Origin: Amylostereum areolatum
Taxonomy: Eukaryota; Basidiomycota; Agaricomycetes; Russulales; Stereaceae
Direction of reading: 5' to 3'
Assembly: GCA_012932865.1 (NCBI GenBank)
Contig: SAXG01000001.1
Span: forward strand, 1,477,693 to 1,541,692
DNA: 64,000 bases
In this document: one piece after another, positions 23,549-33,599 of the stretch
Position numbering within the stretch: the first letter of the stretch is position 1
How the letters are laid out: every line of letters starts with the position of its first letter
Program-made: the position numbers and the translations under genes
Notes under the pieces: generated by a model
Told to the model about the DNA's origin: nothing
The model's database searches: none
What the model saw: the letters and a program-made list of their open reading frames with translations, nothing else

Positions 23549-26500
23549 GTGGGTGGCAAAGGTTTTTCTATGGCATCGTCAAATCGTTTCTCTGTACTAT
23601 CATCCATGCAATCCAGTGAGCGTGTCCTTCCAACCTGCTTGAAATTGTCAACGGTCACGAAGAATAGGCACACGACCTCAATATTGCTGGATGTCAAACT
23701 GATTGGACGAGTCACTGGAAGAAAAATTGACGCTGAAGCGCTGCTGGATAGCGGTGCTGAAGGCATTATAATTAACCGAAGATTTGCAGAGAAGAAAGGG
23801 CTCTCGTTAGATACTCTCGACCGCCCGTTCCCTGTCCGCAATGTAGATGGGACGGAGAACATAATGGGATGGGTACGTCATTCGACTACCCAGTGTGTTC
23901 GCATCTACGCGCAATCCACAGAATCGTATCATGAAGAAACAGCCGAATTCTTTGTCACGGACATCGGTGATCACGACATGATCCTAGGAACTGACTGGTT
24001 GAAGGAGCATAACCCAGAAATCAACTGGGATGGAGAAGAAGTTGACATGACACGCTGCCCACCCACTTGCGTCCTACACAAACCTCCGGTCAAGAAGCTT
24101 CGCATCAAACCTGAACATCGGTCTGGGCCACAACCACCCATTGACGTTGTTGAAGCTGACGAGGTTGAAGTCGAAGAACCTCGTGTCCACATGGTGACCA
24201 ACCACCCAAGCAACACGAAGTACGTGATCCCTGCCTGCCATGTACAGCATGCTCGTGTTCGTTCTCCCCGCCGTGCACCTTCAGGTGCAAAGTGGTTCAT
24301 AGAAGATGACAACGAGCAGTCGGACGTTGTCCTGGCTTCATGGACCCAAGACGGCCTACGTGCTGCGGGAATCGTAAAAGAAGTCACCCTTGAACAACTA
24401 GCACGAGAAGAACAGTCCAACGACCTCGCCATACGTGCCACCTTCACCAAGGCGCAACAGCTTGCGGAACAGGCGGCTGATGTCAAGACAAAAACGTTTG
24501 AAGATATGGTCCCTAAGCAATATTGCTCGTTCAAGTTGGTGTTTGATAAAGCTACGTCTGAACGTCTACCTGAGCGACGTCTCTGGGACCATGCTATTGA
24601 CCTGAAACCAGACTTCCAACCAAAGGCTTGCAAGGTGTATCCTTTGACCCCATCCGAGCAGCAAGAGCTGGACAGCTTCCTCGATGAACACGTCAAGAAG
24701 GGGTACATTTGCCCGTCGAAATCATCCATGGCGAGTCCCTTCTTCTTTGTCAAGAAAAAGGATGGGAAGCTTTGTCCTGTACAAGACTATCGAGCGTTGA
24801 ATAAATGCACTGTCAAGAACAAATACCCGCTCCCACTCATCTCCGAGCTTGTCGACAAACTCAAGGATGCCAAGGTCTTCTCCAAGATGGGCATCCGTTG
24901 GGGATACAACAATGTCCGTATCAAGGAAGGAGACGAGTGGAAGGCCGCTTTCAAAATGAACCGCGGGCTGTACGAACCTCTGGTGATGTTCTTTGGCCTT
25001 ATGAATTCTCCTGCAACACTCCAGGCAATGATGAATGAACTTTTCAAAGATCTCATTGACGGTGGCAAGGTCGTCATTTACATAGACGACATCCTTGTCT
25101 TCACAGAGACACTCGAAGAACACTGTGAACTGATGACGCAGGTGCTGCAATGCCTGAAGGACAATGACCTCTTCCTCAAGCCAGAGAAATGTGTCTTCGA
25201 ACAGGATTCTGTTGAGTACCTCGGCTTGATTATCTCGCACGACCAGATTGCTATGGACCCTGTCAAGGTAGCAGGCATTACGGAGTGGCCCACCCCTCGT
25301 AATGTCAAGGATGTCCAGTCATTCCTCGGGTTTGGAAACTTCTACCGTCGCTTCATCAAGGACTTCTCCAAGGTTGCACGCCCCCTGTTTGAACTGACCA
25401 AAAAGGACCATCCATGGAACTGGACTGCAGAGTGTCAAGGCGCCTTCACTGCCCTCAAAGCTGTGTTTACCTCATCCCCTGTCCTGATTCTTCCTGACCC
25501 GTCGAAACCGTACTTGGTAGAAGTTGATGCCTCAGACTTCGCAACCGGAGGCATCCTCTCGCAACGCGGCCAAGATGGTCACCTTCATCCTGTTGCCTAC
25601 CTGTCCAAGTCGCTTACTGAACCGGAACACAACTACGATATCTACGACAAGGAACTGCTGGCAATTATTCGGGCACTTGAAGCTTGGCGGCACTATCTGG
25701 AAGGCACAACTCATCCAGTCGAGATTTGGACAGACCACAAGAACCTGGAGTACTTCAAGGAAGCACCAAAGCTGAGTTGTTGGCAGGCCCGCTGGGCGTT
25801 ATTCCTCACGCGCTTCGATTTCACACTAACGTACAAGCCGGGCCTTCACCATCGACCAGATCCATTGTCCAGACGCCCTGACCTTAAAGAGGGGGTCAAG
25901 AACGACAACAAGGAACGTGTCCTCCTAGATCCCAAGTACTTCCGTATCCACGCTACTCGGTCGCGCACTGTAACCACCATAGGCGACGCTGACCTACGCC
26001 GACGCATCCGAGATGCGCGCACCAAAGACGCTGAAGTTGTACAAGCCATGGACGCTATCCTTCGCAACAGGCCACGATCGCTTGTTAAGGACCTTCAAGA
26101 ATGGAACCTGGAAGACGGGATGATTCTGTTCAGAGGGAAGGTCTATGTACCTGCAGACATCGAGCTACGTCGTGACATTGTCAAGTCATTCCACGACTCA
26201 CCAATGGCAGGACATCCAGGTCACCACAAGACGTATGAACTCCTTAGCCGAGAATACTGGTGGCCAGGGATATCGGTCTTTGTACGCGACTATGTTGAAG
26301 GATGCGCTGTTTGCCAAGCGACCAAGAACCGTCTCCAGCACCCCCATGTCGACATGATCCCGAACGCCGTCCCAGAATGCCCATTCGAGGTGATCACAAC
26401 CGACTTTGTCACTGATCTGCCTCCCTCGGATGGATACGACACTATCTGCATGATCGTAGACCGCCTCTCTAAGGCCATCTACATTGCACCGTGCACCAAA

Positions 26501-27373
26501 AAAATCGACAGTAATGGCACCGTCGACATCTTGCTGGACCGCGTGTGGCGACACTACGGGCTGTGGAAACAGATGATCTCCGACCACGGCCCACAGTATG
26601 CAAGCAAGGTTATGCAGGAGACTTGCACCAAACTCGGAATCAAGGCTTCGATGAGCACAGCGTACCACCCTCAAACAGATGGTGAAAGTGAACGGGCGAA
26701 CCAAGAGTTCGAGCAGTACCTTCGGGCATTCTGCAACTATCAGCAGGACGACTGGGTGAAGTACCTCCCCTTCGTCGAATTTTCACACAACATTTGTGTC
26801 CATTCAGCTACAGGTCGCGCCCCATTCGAGCTGCTTTACGGTTTCTTACCGACAATGATCCCCTCTGTCAACCCCATCTCCAAGAACCTTGCCGTCGAAG
26901 AACGCTTCCAGCACCTTGAAGAAATACGCAAGGAATCGCAGGCCAGTCTTGAAACGGCACGCAACCTGATGAAGCGCTACAATGGCGACTTGACACAGGA
27001 AGGAGTGTGTTTTGAAGTTGGTGACAAAGTCTGGCTAGATGGTAAGAACCTGAAGACCACACGTCCAAAAGCTAAGCTCGCAGCAAAACGACACGGCCCA
27101 TTCACCATCACTGACGTCCTCGGACTAGTGACTTACCGCCTTCAACTCCCCCCTAGATGGCGTATCCACCCTGTCTTCCATGCCTCGCTTCTCTCAGCGT
27201 ACAAAGAGATGGATGCCCATGGCCCCAACTTCACTCAACCGCCTCCAGAACTGATTGATGAAGACGAGGAGTACGAGATTGAAGCCATCCTCGACTCACG
27301 ACCCACACGCAACAAACACGGCATTGAATACCTCGTCAAATGGCTTGGATACCCCAACTCTGAGAACAAATGA
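23549..27373 (+). CDS. pol: Pol of element A: protease, RT, RNase H, integrase, start of chromodomain
   Basis: A 1,274-codon frame. Domain order: aspartic protease (LLDSGAEG, residues about 65-75); reverse transcriptase with PLPLISELVDKL and YIDDILVF (25076-25095); RNase H (VEVDASDFATG, then IYDKELLAI); and integrase with an HHCC-type zinc region (HPGHHKTYELL, CAVCQATK) and the DDE core (ITTDFVTDLP, ISDHGPQYAS, HPQTDGESERANQE). The tail has the GPFTITDV region and a chromodomain start (DEDEEYEIEAILDSR). It ends at a TGA in KWLGYPNSENK. Homologous sequence continues in frame to the 3' LTR, so the stop is probably a mutated Trp codon. The catalytic Asp of RT motif A is Gly (codon 24890-24892), which should abolish polymerase activity. 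Confidence 0.93.
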   Translation: MGGKGFSMASSNRFSVLSSMQSSERVLPTCLKLSTVTKNRHTTSILLDVKLIGRVTGRKIDAEALLDSGAEGIIINRRFAEKKGLSLDTLDRPFPVRNVDGTENIMGWVRHSTTQCVRIYAQSTESYHEETAEFFVTDIGDHDMILGTDWLKEHNPEINWDGEEVDMTRCPPTCVLHKPPVKKLRIKPEHRSGPQPPIDVVEADEVEVEEPRVHMVTNHPSNTKYVIPACHVQHARVRSPRRAPSGAKWFIEDDNEQSDVVLASWTQDGLRAAGIVKEVTLEQLAREEQSNDLAIRATFTKAQQLAEQAADVKTKTFEDMVPKQYCSFKLVFDKATSERLPERRLWDHAIDLKPDFQPKACKVYPLTPSEQQELDSFLDEHVKKGYICPSKSSMASPFFFVKKKDGKLCPVQDYRALNKCTVKNKYPLPLISELVDKLKDAKVFSKMGIRWGYNNVRIKEGDEWKAAFKMNRGLYEPLVMFFGLMNSPATLQAMMNELFKDLIDGGKVVIYIDDILVFTETLEEHCELMTQVLQCLKDNDLFLKPEKCVFEQDSVEYLGLIISHDQIAMDPVKVAGITEWPTPRNVKDVQSFLGFGNFYRRFIKDFSKVARPLFELTKKDHPWNWTAECQGAFTALKAVFTSSPVLILPDPSKPYLVEVDASDFATGGILSQRGQDGHLHPVAYLSKSLTEPEHNYDIYDKELLAIIRALEAWRHYLEGTTHPVEIWTDHKNLEYFKEAPKLSCWQARWALFLTRFDFTLTYKPGLHHRPDPLSRRPDLKEGVKNDNKERVLLDPKYFRIHATRSRTVTTIGDADLRRRIRDARTKDAEVVQAMDAILRNRPRSLVKDLQEWNLEDGMILFRGKVYVPADIELRRDIVKSFHDSPMAGHPGHHKTYELLSREYWWPGISVFVRDYVEGCAVCQATKNRLQHPHVDMIPNAVPECPFEVITTDFVTDLPPSDGYDTICMIVDRLSKAIYIAPCTKKIDSNGTVDILLDRVWRHYGLWKQMISDHGPQYASKVMQETCTKLGIKASMSTAYHPQTDGESERANQEFEQYLRAFCNYQQDDWVKYLPFVEFSHNICVHSATGRAPFELLYGFLPTMIPSVNPISKNLAVEERFQHLEEIRKESQASLETARNLMKRYNGDLTQEGVCFEVGDKVWLDGKNLKTTRPKAKLAAKRHGPFTITDVLGLVTYRLQLPPRWRIHPVFHASLLSAYKEMDAHGPNFTQPPPELIDEDEEYEIEAILDSRPTRNKHGIEYLVKWLGYPNSENK

Positions 27374-27548
27374 AGACCGGCCTCTGCATTAACGCATGCC
27401 AAGGATGCTACCGCTGAGTTCCACCGCCTTCGTCCCAACGCCCCGCGATCACTAAAATCATTGGGTCTGACCCAGGCCGAATTTCTTGCATCCACAATGG
27501 ACGATGAACTTGTGCTCCCGGCGAAAGCGCGCCTTAAAGAGGGGGTAA

Positions 27549-27915
27549 TGTCACGGATCACCTCAATCCTTTCCCTTTTTGTTGCATCGCATTCAGTCAC
27601 ATGATTACATTTCCCATCACATGATGTCGTCAGCCTGACTCCTCTTATCTTTCCATCTATGACATCATCGCTCCGGACCACGTCCTCCCCCTTCCTTTTA
27701 CTTATTGTTCTCTCCTGCTCGCACCATTCTCGCATCATCGATCTTGTACATATATAAGGCTCTCCTCTGCGCCCCTTTTCCTTAGATCGTCCTCTTTGTT
27801 CGTACTGCTTCGGCCCTACGCCTGGACTTGGACCCTCTCCTGTCAATCCATCCTCTTTTCTCTCTCTCTTTGGGTGACTTGGGTGATCTGCCAGTCGCTG
27901 GACCGATCCCTAACA
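27549..27915 (+). repeat. 3' LTR of element A
   Basis: 367 bp, same ends as the 5' LTR. It follows a polypurine tract AAAGAGGGGGTAA and is followed by the CATTG target duplication. Confidence 0.93.
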
Positions 27916-27920
27916 CATTG

Positions 27921-29627
27921 CGAGATTGGAGAAATCAGTTTAGAGACACAACAAATGAACTTCTATACCGCTCTAACAAGCATAACTGCCATGCGGGGTG
28001 CACAAGCGTGAAATATCCAACTTGTAAATCTCAGTTTCCCAGAGAATTGCACGAGAAGACTCTTGTTGATCCTGACAGTGGAAGTCTGCGCCTGAAAAAG
28101 GGCGAAAAATGGCTGAATACATTCTCACCTGTGTTAACTTATGTGTCCAGATGTAATACCGATGTTACAAGCCTGCTCTCCGGAACCACTATCAAGTCAA
28201 TTATAGCGTATGTTACAGATTACATCACAAAAACTCCCCTACGAATGCACGTCATGTTTGAGATAATGAAGGGTGTTCTCAATCGATTGTCAGAGCTGAT
28301 CAATGGAATAGAAGACCGCATAGTGAAGGCCCGCCGACTCATGGTGTGCATTGTGAATGCATTATCTGCGAAACTGGAGATAGGTGGACCAATGACATCA
28401 GCATATATTCTTGGCCATCCTGATCACTACACAAGTCACAAATTTAAGACATTTTTTTGGAAGTCATATGTAAATGAAGTAAGGAAGGCTTGGAATATTC
28501 TCAATGCAGAGGATACTGCACACGAAAAAGTTGTTGTTCATATTGTCAATGAGCAGGTTGTCAGCATATCACCTGTACAAGACTACATGCATCGGCCCAC
28601 AGAGTTTCGGTCTATGTGTCTATATGACTGGGTCCAACTTGTTACCAAAGTGACCATCAAGTCTCTCAATCAGAAGAAGAAGAACAATGATAGTATGGAG
28701 GTAGAAGTTAATAGTGTTCAAGACACTGTTATGAATGATATATATTTACAAAAGACTATGCAGATGGACATTGATCCAGTATATGACTCAGATGAGACTA
28801 TGATAGATGATGTGGAACCTAGCCATAAAATTAGTGGGGGTGGATATGGTGACTCTGACACCGAATGGAGTAGTGGCTCCACAGCAGTAGATGAGAATGA
28901 TGAAGAATATGCCCCTACTGACAATGAGAGTGATGAGGATTGTGATTCAGACGATGAAGATCAGAAAGGAGTGACACAAAAGAAAGGAAAGAAGTGTCCC
29001 AGCTTCCTACAAAATCATCCTCAGAGGACGACTCATACCGTGAAACTAAGTTCTGAAGCAAATGCTAAGGTACCAACATTTGTAGGAGGTATTCTTCCAC
29101 GAGCAGACCAAGGCAACTATGAGGACTACTGTTTGACTATGTTGACTTTGTTTAAACCATGGAGAGAAGGGGGCGACCTGAAAGAGATGGAGCAGAATTG
29201 GGAACAGGCATTCCAGATGCACACATTCTCCTCTCGACAGAAAGACATTATGAAATTTATGCAAATCTGTTATAAGTGTAACGATGCTCGTGATGACTTT
29301 GCTGCACAGCATCACTCACAAAGGGCTGACTTAGACCACCCTATAATGGGCCGGCATGCAGACCATCTTGATGCGGACCATACTGAATACCAAGTGACAG
29401 AAAGTCTGGAGGCAGAGCAGTTTATGGAACAGGTAGAGTTATCGTGGGAGGACAGGGGACAAGGTACTTTGAATAAGGAGGTTCAAATGCAGCAGATAGA
29501 GAATGTAATTGAGAGGAGTGGATGGATGAATGATCTTGAACATCCCACAGCGCAAGTAGAGAAAGAGTTTGTATATGGAGATGGACAATCAGGAAATGGT
29601 TGGATAGCCATACCGTATCCACTTTAA
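27921..29627 (+). pseudogene. Helitron protein, middle part: Tyr-pair region and acidic linker
   Basis: The frame resumes with RDWRNQFRDTTNELLYRS and continues for about 560 codons. IIAYVTDYITKTPLRMH holds the paired tyrosines (28209-28223) expected as the nicking residues of Helitron Rep. LSAKLEIGGPMTSAYILG and FWKSYVNEV are typical of the Rep-helicase connection. A long acidic tract (28850-28970) follows. The frame ends in GDGQSGNGWIAIPYPL and TAA. Immediately after it the sequence jumps to a point far into the helicase, so a segment has been deleted. The C-terminal half of the domain is otherwise well preserved. Confidence 0.75.
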
Positions 29628-29659
29628 AGAGTACTACCAATGCTGTGTAAGAGCAAAAG

Positions 29660-30114
29660 AGGAGTATTGGTAAAGCAATATGGCACCAGTTCACCGTCGT
29701 TGTAATTTTCTGACAAAACATGCGCCAAAAAACACAAAGTGAGGGTGATGCAAAGTTCCCCACCGTGCTTGAGAATCTGCGTTACTGTAGCTGTACAGCT
29801 GATAATATACGGCTACTTGAGTCTCGGATTCCAGGATCTAACAATCCTGATGTTGACTTGACCAAGCCTGACTTTAGAAATGTTTCGATTATTATAGGAA
29901 TCAACTCTCATAGAGACAAAATCAATCAGATGGGCTGCACCCGCTTTGCACAGGATACAAATCAAAGGTTGTCCAACTTTGTGTCTGTGGATAGATTTCA
30001 ATCAACAGAGGGCGAGTCAAAAAAAGGAAAAGGAAAAACTGAGGTGGATCCTTTGAGGTCAGACAATAGGCTTACACCTGCCCTACAGGACAGACTGAGA
30101 CAACTCAGACCAGG
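29660..30114 (+). pseudogene. Helitron helicase fragment (mid motifs; P-loop missing)
   Basis: Two bits of frame read GKAIWHQFTVVV and QNMRQKTQSEGDAKF, then LRYCSCTADNIRLLESRI. This is the segment that follows the Walker B region in Pif1-like Helitron helicases. Neither a GxGKS-type Walker A nor a Walker B motif occurs between 29580 and 29680. The frame then runs into a foreign insert at about 30115. The helicase ATPase core is therefore lost. Confidence 0.65.
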
Positions 30115-30433
30115 TGTGACTGGGCATTGTCAAGAACGACCGACTAAGGAATGCATCCAATAGCCTTCTAAGTCGCGACACAGGCAGTGGCTTAGAGGAA
30201 GGGGAAATCAGGGAACAAAGGGAGAACAGTACATTGCACTCTAAGCCGGTAAAGACTAGGAGGAAAGACTAAGGAACTAGATACATGCAGGCCAGCTATA
30301 TATACTAGAGAGGGGATGTGCACAGACCAAGGGGCACATCAGCGATGCCATCAAAGGGGATTGATCCACAGGTGTGAGATCAGATAGCGCGAGAAAGCAA
30401 GGAAAAAGCGGAGCAAAAGGGCGAACCGTGACA
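30115..30433 (+). mobile_element. Probable solo LTR (319 bp) inserted in the helicase
   Basis: Begins TGTGACTGGG and ends CCGTGACA, an imperfect inverted terminal pair. It contains a TATATATA-like sequence near 30300. It interrupts the helicase between RLRQLRP and RHIPGTLSLCKGMPV. A clean 5-bp target duplication was not found (CAGG appears on both sides), so the exact ends are uncertain. Confidence 0.45.
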
Positions 30434-32142
30434 GGCATATACCTGGAACACTATCTCTATGTAAAGGAATGCCGGTTCTAATCAAGAAGAATGAGGCCAC
30501 TGAACTGAACGTAACAAATGGGGCAGAATGTGTTGTTAGCGAGTGGCAGGAATGTATCACAGAAGATAATCAACACCTGCTTGATGTCCTGTTCATTGAG
30601 CTGGTCAAACCTCCTTCTGATATTCAGCTGGATGGTCTACCACTTAATGTGATCCCAATAGAAAAACAGTCTCAGCGTGTCAGATGTTTTCTTCCAAACG
30701 ATGAAGGGTTATGGATATCCAGACAGCAGGTGCCGGTCATTTCCAACTTTGCTATGACAGATTATGCATCACAAGGCAGAACACGTCCATTCAATGTTGT
30801 AGACTTGGCTGAATGTCAGTCTCATCAATCTGTCTACACATGTCTTTCCAGAAGCTCTAGCCTAGAAGGTACAATTGTAATCCGACCTTGTAAGCCAAGG
30901 CTCATTCAAGGAGGGCTGTCTGGATATCTACGTCAAGAGTTTAGAGAGCTCAAATTGCTAGATGAGATAACCCGACTCAGATTTTATCACAATAAGAAAG
31001 CAAAGCTGCTTACAGATGGGACACGATACACTTTAATACAGAGGTACCAAGCAAAGTTTGGTGCACTGCATGTTCCTGAGAATGTTCCCGATGCTCTGCG
31101 ATGGACTCATATTAGAGAGATGGAAATACCTGACATAGAGGAAGATGACTGGAGACTTGTAACTGAGGCACGTACGAAGGCTCTTGCGGGTCAAAAATGG
31201 AAATGTGATGCACATGAAGGTATTGTCTATCTCCCTGCAGCTGGAAGCCAGAAGCTGAATGCTGTGAGCGAGACACAAGGAGGAAGGATAAAGAGAAGAC
31301 GTGTACAAGGAAGTCAGGTATCAGGCCCTCGTGGAATTTCTTGGAATGCTGAAACCTGGAGTTGTGCATTTGATAGTGTCCTGACTATTCTGTATCAGTT
31401 ATGGTGTGAAAGGAAAGATGCTTGGCATACTAATGTAAAGCCGATGAACAATTACCTTGCCACACTCTCAGCAGATTGGACTCTCACAGACCAAGATGGA
31501 GACTGGAAACATGTTGATGAGGGAAAGGACAGGATTCACTCTATGATAAATGAGGTAAGCCCGGAGGTATTCCCAGTGACTGGGAGACAAGGTACTGACC
31601 TTCCAAGCTTGGCACAAAAGCTGTTCACCAGTAGGAGATATCCACTAAGGCAGGAACATTATTGCAAGCCATGTCACACTGTAGACAGTGTGCGCGAAAG
31701 ACATGCTGCTCATTGGTTTCTCTCAAATGATGGCCCACATACTGTGACAGCAGATCTGATGTGGCAGGTGGATGTTAACAGAACTGCTCGGGAGTGTAGA
31801 GTGTGTGGTCATTATCCTAGCCAGAAGACCATATTGGGAGAGTATCCCCCTCCTCTGCTCGGTGTGTCGAGTTCAGAAGATGGATTTACCCTGGTGAAAA
31901 TCAGGCAGCGGATGACGATAGGGGTTGACAATGTGAAACATACCTACAGACTGAAGGGGATCGTATATTGGGATGGAAACCATTTTGTATGTAGATTGCT
32001 TACAGGTGCCGGTGAGACTTGGTACCATGATGGGATCGAGACAGATGGCAATTGTCGAGCAGAGGGCAAATTCACACAGCTTGAAGATATGTACCGCATT
32101 GGGAGCTATAAGGCAGTGCTTCTCATTTATACGATCCTTTGA
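30434..32142 (+). pseudogene. Helitron helicase C-terminus fused to a USP-like (C19) peptidase-like domain
   Basis: The frame includes RHIPGTLSLCKGMPVLIKKN and ATELNVTNGAECVV, and later MTDYASQGRTRPFNVVDL. These are late Pif1-type helicase motifs with the conserved Gln and Arg. From about 31330 a separate domain follows: SWNAETWSCAFDSVLTIL, whose Cys at 31363-31365 sits as in the Cys box of ubiquitin-specific proteases. Next come two CxxC pairs (HYCKPCHTV, ECRVCGHYP) as in a USP zinc finger. Last is YWDGNHFVCRL with His at 31981-31983, followed by WYHDGI, matching the USP His box. The 557-codon stretch has no stop. The fold assignment is by motif only. This part of the element is better preserved than its helicase core. 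Confidence 0.7.
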
Positions 32143-32239
32143 TAACGTAGCCTATTCATTAAGCCTGTTGTTCAGGAGTACTATTTATGCATTCCTCGTG
32201 AGCCCGAATAATGGATTCAAGTCTAGTGGGAAGAAGGTG

Positions 32240-33385
32240 TTAATACATATGCAATGAATAGAACATCAAGTTACCTATTGACCTCCTCGGTAAGTTCCAA
32301 AATCTTCTGGTCCTTCTGACGATATTTGTACTGCACACACCAAACATGGTTGATAAGGTAATGGCATGTGACGATCTCAGGATTTTCAAAGAACTCGTCG
32401 ACAAAGAACTTCTCTGGCTTCCTGTTCTCTGTAGGCTGCAGTGATAGGACGGCATAGGTTATTGCGGAAGCACATACTATTCACTTCTTCTTCAACAGCC
32501 TTGTTGAGGATGTCTTCGGCTATGCCATGCCTACCAGCGCAAATAAACGGGCTTTCCATATAAAAGGTAATTCATGCCTTCCTGTTCAAGGACCTTTCTA
32601 AATGCAGCCATCTGCACGGTCATGGTAGCATTTGATTGCTGAACAAGAGCGATATCCTGCATAACTTCGAAACAGGTTTGGATGGGCCCGTTTGTATACA
32701 CATTCTGCATATGGCAAGCTTCATCGACATCCTTTTGAGAAATGTCCTCTAGTAGACAGGGAGTCTAGTTAGTCCAACCACAACTTCAAGTGCAAAAAAT
32801 GTTTAAACATGCCTCGGCCAGCAAGGTTGGCCGCAATAATCCACCAAAGGGTCTCATCAGCATTGGAGAGCCAGGGCATGACTCTGTGTGATAGCCCAGG
32901 ATTAACAAAAGGGGGCTTGTTCGAGGCTGGACACATCATAGAGAAAACAAAGTCAAGAGAGAACACAGTGATATGGTAGATTCAACACACCAATAGGTCC
33001 TGTAGAATCCTCCTGCGCCTGATTGTCCACTGTATCCCACAATTCTTGCTCATCCCGATACGAGTCTACTAACCAAGTTAGCGTGAATATATATTAGTAT
33101 GACATCTGTACAGCGTATCCATGGACTGGATGGAAGGCTCCTGGTCCTGTTTAGTTTGATGCTCCACGTTGTCTAAAGCATCCCACAGTGCTTGATCATC
33201 TGAATCCATGGCAGATATCTCATGGTTAGTGGACAACTCTGGCCAACAAAAGTACCACGTCATCAATGAGCATTGTAGGGATGACATGAGCAAGGCTGCC
33301 CACCTATAGAGAGATCTTCTATAGCTTCATCATTGAAAGGCTCCACTTGTTCCCAAAGGTTATCCTCTTCAGAATCCATGACGGG
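32240..33385 (-). pseudogene. Remnant of a spliced minus-strand gene with repeated acidic modules
   Basis: Starting at ATG near 33379, exons read MDSEEDNLWEQVEPFND, then AMDSDDQALWDALDNVEHQ, then RDEQELWDTVDNQAQED. They are separated by short introns. Further downstream come SNADETLWWIIAANLAGRG, an unbroken stretch with FEVMQDIALVQQSNATM, and finally FVDEFFENPEIVTCHYL. Junctions after the second exon cannot all be joined in frame, and a frameshift seems present near 32460. I do not recognise the family. It faces the Helitron tail to tail. Confidence 0.4.
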
Positions 33386-33599
33386 TCAGGACGTATGATC
33401 AAGAAGGAATGTATGGATAGTTGAACGGTAATAGGGTTAAAGAGCTTACATAATGTTATGCCATGGTATCCAGGCTGATGATTCTCCCTCAGGATGGATT
33501 TATCTTTGGAGTACACTATGCTCAACAAGCGGAGCCCATTCGTTAGGAGTAATTCAATATTGTATACAAGGCAATTGAACTTTTTGCTGTAAATAAGTG

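Larger units (their letters stand above)
20829..27915 (+). mobile_element. Complete Ty3/gypsy LTR retrotransposon (element A, 7,087 bp) inside the Helitron
   Basis: The element has two LTRs of 372 and 367 bp. Its 5-bp target duplication CATTG lies at 20824-20828 and 27916-27920. It carries a polypurine tract (AAAGAGGGGG) directly before the 3' LTR, plus ORF0, gag and pol in that order. Removing it with one CATTG copy restores the Helitron frame (CTAL joins RDWRNQF). A chromodomain-like C-terminus places it with the chromoviruses. No clear tRNA primer site could be identified after the 5' LTR. Confidence 0.95.
17988..32142 (+). mobile_element. Decayed Helitron (rolling-circle transposon) with nested insertions
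   Basis: The coding order is SAP-like region, DUF6570, Helitron-like N domain with the HUH pair, Tyr-pair region, helicase remnant, helicase C-terminal motifs and a USP-like tail, all on the plus strand. The element is interrupted by a complete Ty3 element (20829-27915) and probably by a solo LTR (30115-30433). I could not find convincing TC or CTRR termini, so the boundaries given are only those of the coding part. Confidence 0.8.

Noticed and set aside
23971..24753. 260-codon minus-strand frame
   Set aside because: It is the complement of the pol gene of element A and has no independent motif.
17900..32300. Helitron 5' TC and 3' hairpin-CTRR ends
   Set aside because: A CTAGT near 32225 has no hairpin before it; no candidate at the 5' side is better than chance.
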